In this document: positions 58,467-64,000 of the stretch, piece after piece
Position numbering within the stretch: the first letter of the stretch is position 1
How the letters are laid out: every line of letters starts with the position of its first letter
NCBI RefSeq assembly: GCF_001908095.1
Contig: NZ_MKGR01000009.1
Location: forward strand, 62,001 to 126,000
Reading direction: 5' to 3'
From: Xenorhabdus thuongxuanensis
Lineage (GTDB): Bacteria > Pseudomonadota > Gammaproteobacteria > Enterobacterales > Enterobacteriaceae
DNA length: 64,000 bases
Translations under genes and position numbers: made by a program
The notes under the pieces: model-generated
Seen by the model: only the letters and a program-made list of their open reading frames with translations
What the model was told of the DNA's origin: nothing
Databases searched by the model: none

Positions 58467-60574
58467 ACCCAGCCTCCGTGATTGGATATCGGTGCCCACG
58501 CAGAAACCCCGGATTCACGCGCCTGAGGCGGTGACGAGGGGGGTGTCATGGGTGGGGGGGTTATTTCAGGGGGATCCATTGGGGAAGATAACGTGGTCGC
58601 CGATAGGTCAGGTAATTGTGCCCATCGGGGCGGTTTTTCCCAGTTGATCTTCTCGTAGCCCTGAATAATCACCAGGGCATGGGCGTAAACCATCAGGTCA
58701 AAGGCTTCGTTGGCCCCCTTGCCGGGCTTTTTCCATTTCCCATCAGTTCCCCGCTCTTCATAAGTGAGTTCATCGTAAAAGCCCTCAGGCAGCCAGTCAG
58801 GAAAGTGAATATAATTAGGTCCCGCCCTGTCACGGCCTAATGCGGCGGCGATCCGGTCTTTCAGTTCGTTGGTCTGCAACAAATAAATGGGCACATCCCC
58901 CCGCGCCCTGGCGCGACGCGCTGAACGCTCGGTATTGTCCGGGTAGGACTGAGTAATGAGCTTCCCTCTGGCATGCCCATCCCCTTTGAACAGAAAGACT
59001 TTTCTCCCGATACCGTCACGCCGACACTGTCGCCAGAACTTATACGCATTATCGGTCACGCCTTCTTCACCGCCGGAGTCAACCGCCATGGCCTGAATTC
59101 CCATCCTGATATCAGGTTGTTCCTGTAGCGGGTAGGTTTTATCCAGCACATCGGTTCGCAATAATGTCCAGTCTTCGGTATACGAGGCCGGGTTAATGCG
59201 CTGGGCTTCGCCGTCGTCATTGAACCGGAGTGATCGGGTGATATCAAAACGGTCAACCACCCAGCGTTCCCCTTTTTCGCCGTAGCCAACGACCTGAACC
59301 ACAAAGCGGCGTTTTTTGCCCCCCTGTACGTCAACGGCGGCCACCAGAAAGCGGATCCCTGTCGGGACGCTACCCCGTATCCATTCTTCCGTACGCGCCC
59401 TCAGTTCATCTCCCTGCCGTTGTTCCTGGGCTATCTTGGACAGGTAAGGCAATCCCCAATCGGTGTTAATGACGGTTTTCAGTGTTTCCTCACTGCCTGT
59501 CAGTTCGTATTCCTGTTCAGCCGTCAACAACTTATAGACCAGTTGCTCCCAGGTCTGGTACGCTGCGGCGGGGCCTTCCATCCAAAACGACGCAATACGG
59601 GACTGACGGGCGTGCCCACTGATATTCCCGTGTTTGTCTATCTGTTGCCCCTCAATTAACCAAATACCCTGGTTGTTCAATGCCCGCTTTAGGGTGGGTT
59701 CCAGTATTTTTCCGCAATGGGGACACTGCAAACGTGCCGCCTGACTGGCGATCACGGGGTCGTTATGGAATTGATAACCCGTCATATGATCTTTGATGGG
59801 CTGAAAATATTCCCCGCAATGAGGGCAAGGCCAGTACCAGCGACGACGATCCCCCCGGTTATACAGTGATAAAATCCCGGTGGTTGGCGGCGCTTCGTGC
59901 GGGAACGCCCGGCGCCATTTGGTATCCGAAATATCCCGCCCGGGTGAACTCTCCACCAGGGTCATTCCCGCCGACATAAAGGTGGTGGTTCGCTTGGAGG
60001 CCAGGGAAAACGCATCCCCTTCACCGTCCACATCTTCGGGAAAGCGATCATAGTCAGTCAGGGCAACAAACCGATAATCCGATGACGACATGATATTGAC
60101 GGACGGCCAGCCGATTTTTAAATAATTCCCCGCCCGGAATGTCTTGTCGTGGACGTTATTGTCATTCGTCCTCGGGCTGAGGCGCCGGGCAACCGCCTGA
60201 CTGGCACGAAATGCCCTGTCCAGCCGCTTCTTGGAGTGCTCGCGCGCTTTCTCTTCTGTCATCTGAATTAACAGAAAATCCGCTGGATCACAGACGATGG
60301 TATAAACAATCCAGCCATCCACCAGTGCCAGTGATTTTCCCGTTCGGGCGGGACCCACAAAAATCACGGCGTCATATTGTCGTGAGGTTAAACAATTCAT
60401 GGGTTCAATAATGTACGGGGTTAAGGAATCATCCCAGGGAACAGAACTGCCGCCCCCCATCGGCACCCGCATGTATTTTTTTACTGCCTCAGCGACCGGC
60501 ATTCTGCGCGGGGGCTTTAGTAACACGGACACATCGCGCCGGATTGCCGCCGCGGAGGCATATTGTTCAGTCAT
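58463..60574 (-). CDS. Terminase large subunit gpA
   Basis: 703 residues (lambda gpA 641). The ATPase has Walker A FVGPARTGKS (residues 72-81). Two CPHCG pairs (about 240-290) form a zinc-binding element common in GpA relatives. The nuclease part follows, with VAAVDVQGGKKRRFVVQVVG and DSGGEEGVTDNAYKFWRQ. It cuts at cos and drives DNA packaging. It overlaps the small subunit and gpW by four bases each. Confidence 0.96.
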   Translation of the reverse strand: MTEQYASAAAIRRDVSVLLKPPRRMPVAEAVKKYMRVPMGGGSSVPWDDSLTPYIIEPMNCLTSRQYDAVIFVGPARTGKSLALVDGWIVYTIVCDPADFLLIQMTEEKAREHSKKRLDRAFRASQAVARRLSPRTNDNNVHDKTFRAGNYLKIGWPSVNIMSSSDYRFVALTDYDRFPEDVDGEGDAFSLASKRTTTFMSAGMTLVESSPGRDISDTKWRRAFPHEAPPTTGILSLYNRGDRRRWYWPCPHCGEYFQPIKDHMTGYQFHNDPVIASQAARLQCPHCGKILEPTLKRALNNQGIWLIEGQQIDKHGNISGHARQSRIASFWMEGPAAAYQTWEQLVYKLLTAEQEYELTGSEETLKTVINTDWGLPYLSKIAQEQRQGDELRARTEEWIRGSVPTGIRFLVAAVDVQGGKKRRFVVQVVGYGEKGERWVVDRFDITRSLRFNDDGEAQRINPASYTEDWTLLRTDVLDKTYPLQEQPDIRMGIQAMAVDSGGEEGVTDNAYKFWRQCRRDGIGRKVFLFKGDGHARGKLITQSYPDNTERSARRARARGDVPIYLLQTNELKDRIAAALGRDRAGPNYIHFPDWLPEGFYDELTYEERGTDGKWKKPGKGANEAFDLMVYAHALVIIQGYEKINWEKPPRWAQLPDLSATTLSSPMDPPEITPPPMTPPSSPPQARESGVSAWAPISNHGGWV

Positions 60575-61080
60575 TCAGTTTCATCCTCTGCGCTGGCAAC
60601 TTCGGCGGCCAATAATTCACGCAACTCGTCAATGGCCGCCTGAGCTTCGGCTATCTGCTGTGCTGTCCACCCTTTATCCCGTTCCAACCTGTCCGGCCAG
60701 GTATCCAATATCTGGGATATGGCTTTTGCCATCACGGCCATTTCCCGGTGAACCTCGGCGGACGGGACCAATTGTTTTAGTGTGGTTTCCAGTTTTATTC
60801 GTTCATTTTCAGACTGATACCAGTCTTTTCTGTCTTTGGGGGACATCGTGGCAGGATCCTGAATTCCTTCGGTGTCTTTGTGGGTATCCGTACCGAAAAT
60901 AGCGGGCCCAATATCCCGTAAGGCATAAACAGGGTTTCCCCTGACTGTGTTAGCGATGGGAACATTGGCCTCTAACAACCGTTTTCTGACTGTGCCGCGG
61001 TTTAAGCCAAACGCCTCAGCAATCTTAGCCACGCTCCAGTTGTAGGCGTCCCCCAGATTGCTGATGTTGGACATTGACAC
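60571..61080 (-). CDS. Terminase small subunit (Nu1-like)
   Basis: 169 residues (lambda Nu1 181). A winged-helix DNA-binding region is at the start (SVAKIAEAFGLNRGTVRKRL), followed by a charged coiled-coil region. It binds cosB sites next to the cos site upstream and positions the large subunit. The gene starts about 180 bases from the predicted cosN, close to the lambda spacing. Confidence 0.93.
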   Translation of the reverse strand: MSMSNISNLGDAYNWSVAKIAEAFGLNRGTVRKRLLEANVPIANTVRGNPVYALRDIGPAIFGTDTHKDTEGIQDPATMSPKDRKDWYQSENERIKLETTLKQLVPSAEVHREMAVMAKAISQILDTWPDRLERDKGWTAQQIAEAQAAIDELRELLAAEVASAEDETE

Positions 61081-61257
61081 CCCACTCTGTCAGGTGAAAA
61101 CTGATATTTTTATTTATTATCAGATAGATATAAGACATTGAGGTGACAACTCATTTTTAAAATTGTCACCGCAATATTGATATTTACAATACAAATCAAA
61201 TGGTTATCTCACCTGCTGCTGACAGCATGGAAATTGGAAAATGAGCCGTTTCCCGCG

Positions 61258-61269
61258 AGTGCGCCGCCC
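61258..61269 (-). other. cosN-like cohesive-end site
   Basis: The minus strand reads ACGGGGCGGCGCACTCGCGG, with G next, and differs from lambda cosN at two of 21 positions. The predicted 12-base overhang is GGGCGGCGCACT (lambda GGGCGGCGACCT). It is about 180 bases before the Nu1 start, as in lambda. Adjacent sequence (61081-61341) should contain the terminase-binding sites; there are no genes in it. Confidence 0.85.
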
Positions 61270-61341
61270 CGTGGTCAAGGCACCCCCTGAGGAGTACCTT
61301 TGGTGATAATCACATTACGAAATCAGTTAATGAAACTGCCA

Positions 61342-61644
61342 TCACCACGCTGAAAACAGTCCGCCGCGCTCACTCTCACGCACAACGAACTGGCGCAGCT
61401 CTTCCCGCACTATCTGGCGAATGTGATCATCATCAGGGATAGTTGCTCTGAGTTTCTTCTCTGAGTCATAGATCTTAAATCTATCAACAGCAATACCTAT
61501 ATCTACTGACAGTGTCATACCTGCGTCATAGCGCCGACCATGAATGGGATCCATCAGTTCAGCGATATGCACTAACTGAGATGCCAGTTGGTTTAATGCC
61601 TCGGTGTCATATTTGATACCAATGGTAAAGATGCCCTGTAACAT
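61342..61644 (-). CDS. Phage hypothetical protein upstream of cos
   Basis: 100 residues starting MLQGIFTIGIKYDTEALNQL, with GGGGAA before the ATG. It is soluble and charged, with HIRQIVREELRQFVVRESER as a likely C-terminal helix. It is located where lambda has genes between Rz and cos. No family recognised. Confidence 0.6.
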   Translation of the reverse strand: MLQGIFTIGIKYDTEALNQLASQLVHIAELMDPIHGRRYDAGMTLSVDIGIAVDRFKIYDSEKKLRATIPDDDHIRQIVREELRQFVVRESERGGLFSAW

Positions 61645-61795
61645 TGTGTTCCCCATTATTCAGAATAATTAACTGGTCGGGTTGATATAACCCCGACAAA
61701 TTTTGTACTGTGGTGATATAAAATGCTGAGAAAATGTTCAGAAAGTGATTTATCGGACATTGGACGATAATCGGACTTTGCAGAATTTTGTATCA

Positions 61796-61996
61796 TCATC
61801 GTCTTGCGTACTTACTCGCCCACGCCTTGGCAATGTCCAGACAGTCATCAAACAGCTTACCTTTCCTGCTCGCTGACGCTGAACGGCGGTAATGTTCTTT
61901 TGCCCGGTCACTCGCCATCCCTGCTATAGATGAAGAAAAGCCGAGCTTGGTTAACTCGGCCTGTACGTTCTTCTCGATAAATTGTTCGTGGTTCAT
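61796..61996 (-). CDS. Small phage hypothetical protein
   Basis: 66 residues (MNHEQFIEKNVQAELTKLGF at the start, AKAWASKYARR at the end). It overlaps the stop of the Rha-like gene by four bases, so it is translated from the same mRNA. It is helical and basic at its end. Function unknown. Confidence 0.65.
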   Translation of the reverse strand: MNHEQFIEKNVQAELTKLGFSSSIAGMASDRAKEHYRRSASASRKGKLFDDCLDIAKAWASKYARR

Positions 61997-62601
61997 GCGG
62001 GCTCTTCCTCGTCGGGAAAATCACCGAGGTCACACAGCTTAAACTGGATAAGGTCTTTCACCAGTTGCTCGGCTTTCTTGATGGCTTTCTTCTCTTTCTT
62101 GCGCAGGGTCATCAGGCTACTGCCTTTCTGCCCGTGTTCAGCAAATGAGAACTTTTCAGCCTGAGCCACTCGGTCTTGCATTTGTTTAATGGTCAGATCC
62201 GTCAGTCCTGAGAAATCCATCAGGTTAATATCTTTGCCGCCTTCCAGTTCTGTCATGTGGTCGAACACCTGAGCCTGTAGCTCATAGCTGTAGCTCATTG
62301 CCATCAGACAGGCTTCACGCTTAGGGAATTTGTATATGTCACGTTCAACCTGACCACCCGTGCCGTTAATATAAGAGTCAACTGCAAAAAATTTTTCAGC
62401 TGCCTCCCCTAACACTTTTGGCACTTTCTTCATAAAGCTACGATGCTCAAGCTTTCTGTATTTTTTACAGGGGAATGAAAATCCTTCTGCCTCTGCTTTA
62501 GCCTTCCTGTCGGCATTGATGTAATCCACCATTTCCAAACTGGTCATAGTGGGCGCTTCTGTTACAGGAAGATTTTCTTTATTAGTTTTGACTAATTTCA
62601 T
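61993..62601 (-). CDS. Rha-family phage regulatory protein
   Basis: 202 residues. An N-terminal region resembles the pRha domain: TMTSLEMVDYINADRKAKAE, LEHRSFMKKVPKVLG, and KFPKREACLMAMSYSYELQA with VFDHMTEL after it. A basic coiled-coil tail (about 145-185) follows. Rha proteins are found in many lambdoid phages, and some interfere with phage growth in IHF mutants. It precedes the small 66-residue gene in one unit, between the lysis genes and cos. Confidence 0.75.
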   Translation of the reverse strand: MKLVKTNKENLPVTEAPTMTSLEMVDYINADRKAKAEAEGFSFPCKKYRKLEHRSFMKKVPKVLGEAAEKFFAVDSYINGTGGQVERDIYKFPKREACLMAMSYSYELQAQVFDHMTELEGGKDINLMDFSGLTDLTIKQMQDRVAQAEKFSFAEHGQKGSSLMTLRKKEKKAIKKAEQLVKDLIQFKLCDLGDFPDEEEPA

Positions 62602-62978
62602 CGGGTATTTTCCTTATAGAAAGCCGAACCTGTTCACACAGAAAAGCCGCCCGCAGAAATACCCTATTAATAACGGTTTTCTCAGGCTCGACTTTCTGTA
62701 AGGCTCTGCGTTTTTATTGATATGCGTGTGAATGCACGGTGAAATTCAGATATAAAAAATGCCACCATCCCGTGTGCGTTGAGTACGCGATGGGAACGGG
62801 TGGCAGCATGGGTTATTTCTGTAACCACTCAAGGGAATGGGCACAGAAATATTTCATTTAGTTTCAGTTGTTAACCAATTGTTAAGCATTATTCGCTTGT
62901 TATTGGGCGAAAATAGGTTTATGGGATTATATGTTGTTGCAGTAATGTTAATTCAAACGAAATGGGGAGAATAATAAA
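62602..62978. other. Intergenic region between rha-like gene and a plus-strand small gene
   Basis: No coding sequence is evident. It contains the hairpin at 62759-62809 and several partial dyads (AGAAAGCC / GACTTTCTG near 62619-62690). Both flanking genes would be transcribed outward from this stretch, so it should hold divergent promoters. Confidence 0.4.
62759..62809. repeat. Long imperfect hairpin
   Basis: Outer arms TGCCACC (62760-62766) and GGTGGCA (62799-62805) enclose a second stem TCCC/GGGA and GCGT/ACGC. No U-tract follows in either direction. It may be part of a 5' leader or a small RNA. Confidence 0.45.
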
Positions 62979-63149
62979 ATGAAAAAATTCATTCTGCTTT
63001 GCCTGTTGGCAGGCGTGACTCTTTCCGCTTCAATGCAGACTTATGCTATGGTCTGCTCGATTTTGGTAATCCCTAAAATGCGTGAAGCCTGTGTTGCTCA
63101 GTGCGAAGCAGCACACCCAGGATGGTTAAACAAAATAGCCTGTGTGTAA
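62979..63149 (+). CDS. Small secreted cysteine-containing protein
   Basis: 56 residues on the strand opposite the late operon. A clear signal peptide (KKFILLCLLAGVTLSASMQT, then YA) is followed by a mature part of about 34 residues with four cysteines (CSI, EACVAQCEAAHPG, IACV). A GGGGAG ribosome site lies about nine bases before the ATG. It is a candidate lysogenic-conversion gene expressed from the prophage. Family unknown. Confidence 0.65.
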   Translation: MKKFILLCLLAGVTLSASMQTYAMVCSILVIPKMREACVAQCEAAHPGWLNKIACV

Positions 63150-63158
63150 TAAAATCGT

Positions 63159-63183
63159 AGGACGGTAGCACTTCCGCCGTCCT
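63159..63183 (+). terminator. Hairpin after the small secreted protein
   Basis: AGGACGG (63159-63165) pairs with CCGTCCT (63177-63183). The following sequence TTATCA is a weak U-tract. Confidence 0.5.
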
Positions 63184-63232
63184 CTTATCAGTCACCCACA
63201 CCACACCCTAACCTGCTCCTGCCACCCCAGCA

Positions 63233-63496
63233 TCATTTGCTCTGAGGTGGCAATTTGTCATTTTCAATTTCCCGTATTGCCCGTTTATCCAGATTACATT
63301 GTTCAATCACCGTTAATAACTGCTCATTCAAAATAAGACTGTCACTCCATGTCATTCTGTCAGGGATGGCGGGAGGTAAACAATCAGCGAGCAGATGTGC
63401 CGGAATGGGTATCGGTGGCACCTGAACGTATTCTGTTTGCGTGTTGCTGCAACCGGATAACAACCCCATCAGGAACAAGGCGATGGGCGCAATCAT
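63233..63496 (-). CDS. Outer-membrane spanin Rz1
   Basis: 87 residues from MIAPIALFLMGLLSGCSNTQ; the lipobox LLSGC gives a short signal and lipidated Cys. The mature part is Pro-rich (VQVPPIPIPAHLLAD), as in Rz1. It begins inside the Rz frame in another reading frame and extends beyond it. With Rz it fuses inner and outer membranes at lysis. A longer frame to 63589 is open but lacks signal character. Confidence 0.85.
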   Translation of the reverse strand: MIAPIALFLMGLLSGCSNTQTEYVQVPPIPIPAHLLADCLPPAIPDRMTWSDSLILNEQLLTVIEQCNLDKRAIREIENDKLPPQSK

Positions 63497-63776
63497 GACT
63501 AACAACCACCGTTTTGATGGCCGCCTGCGTTTTCTCAGAATCCACGGCTGACCGCTGTCGGTTTTCGCTATTAATGCGTGAGATGTCATTGAATAACCTG
63601 ATAGAGTGGTAGGCGTTATCGGTGATGAACTGCTGGCGTTGATTCTGCTGGGTCAGTGATTCACTCTCACCCGTCAGCCGCACGTTCTCTGCATACACCG
63701 AATAGAGGGAATATACGGCTGAACCCATCAGCGCGATAACTACAATAACAGCGCCAAATTTTAATTGCCATTTCAT
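63384..63776 (-). CDS. Inner-membrane spanin Rz
   Basis: 130 residues. An N-terminal anchor (LKFGAVIVVIALMGSAVYSL) is followed by a periplasmic coiled coil (VRLTGESESLTQQNQRQQFI) and the late segment SHDCAHRLVPDGVVIRLQQ, usual for Rz relatives. It pairs with the overlapping Rz1. The endolysin is expected further upstream, outside the window. Confidence 0.87.
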   Translation of the reverse strand: MKWQLKFGAVIVVIALMGSAVYSLYSVYAENVRLTGESESLTQQNQRQQFITDNAYHSIRLFNDISRINSENRQRSAVDSEKTQAAIKTVVVSHDCAHRLVPDGVVIRLQQHANRIRSGATDTHSGTSAR

Positions 63777-63991
63777 GGCCGCCTACCAACAAATTGATTG
63801 TATTTACCGTTTAAAAAACACAAACCAAGTACAATCGGCATCAAAATAACCAGTAGTGGCCACATGAATGACATTAATAAAACGACACCGAATTCCTCCG
63901 GATCGTTAGCTCGTTTTCCTATCAATGTAATAATAATGAATGCTGCAATAAAACCGATAACGTAAATTATTGGAGCCAGAATAATACCCAT
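63773..63991 (-). CDS. Two-segment membrane protein upstream of Rz
   Basis: 72 residues with two hydrophobic segments (about 3-24 IILAPIIYVIGFIAAFIIIT and 36-60 VVLLMSFMWPLLVILMPIVL). It overlaps the Rz start by four bases. It lies in a lysis cassette and could be a holin-like or antiholin-like protein, but it is not a recognised holin. The gene starts nine bases from the window edge. Confidence 0.6.
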   Translation of the reverse strand: MGIILAPIIYVIGFIAAFIIITLIGKRANDPEEFGVVLLMSFMWPLLVILMPIVLGLCFLNGKYNQFVGRRP

Positions 63992-64000
63992 CGTTCAATT

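Larger units (their letters stand above)
36122..64000. mobile_element. Lambda-type prophage next to ssrA, right end not in window
   Basis: From the 3' end of ssrA to the window edge the genes are phage morphogenesis, lysis and cargo genes in lambda order on the minus strand, plus a plus-strand cargo block beside ssrA. A cosN-like site identifies a cos-packaging phage. No integrase, repressor or replication genes are present, so they must lie beyond 64000. The left junction at ssrA is inferred from position; a second copy of the ssrA 3' sequence was not seen here. Confidence 0.85.

Noticed and set aside
63773-63991. Calling the two-segment protein the phage holin
   Set aside because: Size and topology fit loosely, but it is adjacent to Rz rather than an endolysin and no family signature is seen; left as unknown.

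Overview
The window looks like chromosome of an enterobacterium of the Xenorhabdus/Photorhabdus (Morganellaceae) type. The core gene order purL-mltF-tadA ... acpS-pdxJ-recO-era-rnc-lepB-lepA-rseCBA-rpoE ... srmB ... grcA-ung-grpE-nadK-recN-bamE-rnfH-ratA-smpB-ssrA is that of enteric bacteria. Base composition is moderately AT-rich, and accessory islands and a lambda-type prophage interrupt the core order. The genus is an inference from protein similarity in memory; no search was run. Region 1 (1-12030): the 5' part of purL with a PurR box, then divergent mltF. An AT-rich island sits between mltF and tadA, which are normally neighbours. It holds an intact IS30-family element flanked by two genes that both lack their 5' ends, then three tandem paralogous genes for large proteins with Ig-like N-terminal repeats and no signal peptide. 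The third paralogue is broken by a one-base deficit in a poly-T tract. Region 2 (12031-36121): housekeeping genes for tRNA editing and modification, DNA repair, pyridoxine and acyl-carrier metabolism, ribosome and RNA maturation, protein export, the sigma-E envelope stress operon, a DEAD-box helicase, and the SmpB/tmRNA ribosome-rescue pair. Readable regulatory sites include a sigma-E promoter for rpoE, a sigma-32 promoter for grpE, an FNR box for grcA and LexA boxes for recN. Non-core insertions here are a class-3 lipase and a membrane protein of unknown function. Region 3 (36122-64000): a lambda-type prophage abutting the 3' end of ssrA, with its other end outside the window. Late genes run on the minus strand in lambda order: lysis (Rz/Rz1), a cos site closely matching lambda cosN, Nu1, A, W, B, a ClpP-protease/capsid fusion, a decoration-type protein, FII, Z, U, V, G/T frameshift pair, H, M, L, K, I, J, and tail-tip and fibre genes. 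Cargo genes interrupt this operon. One is a zinc-ribbon membrane protein with its own promoter and terminator between M and L. One is a small secreted cysteine protein. The third is a plus-strand block beside ssrA with a second tail fibre, a LecA-type lectin, and a compact cassette of a RuvC/RNase H-fold-like protein, a Hanks-type Ser/Thr kinase and a 56-residue charged protein. That cassette lies between two oppositely oriented fibre genes with homologous 3' ends. It is the best candidate in the window for an undescribed system, possibly phage defence or lysogenic conversion. The sequence supports the cassette's structure; its function is inference.
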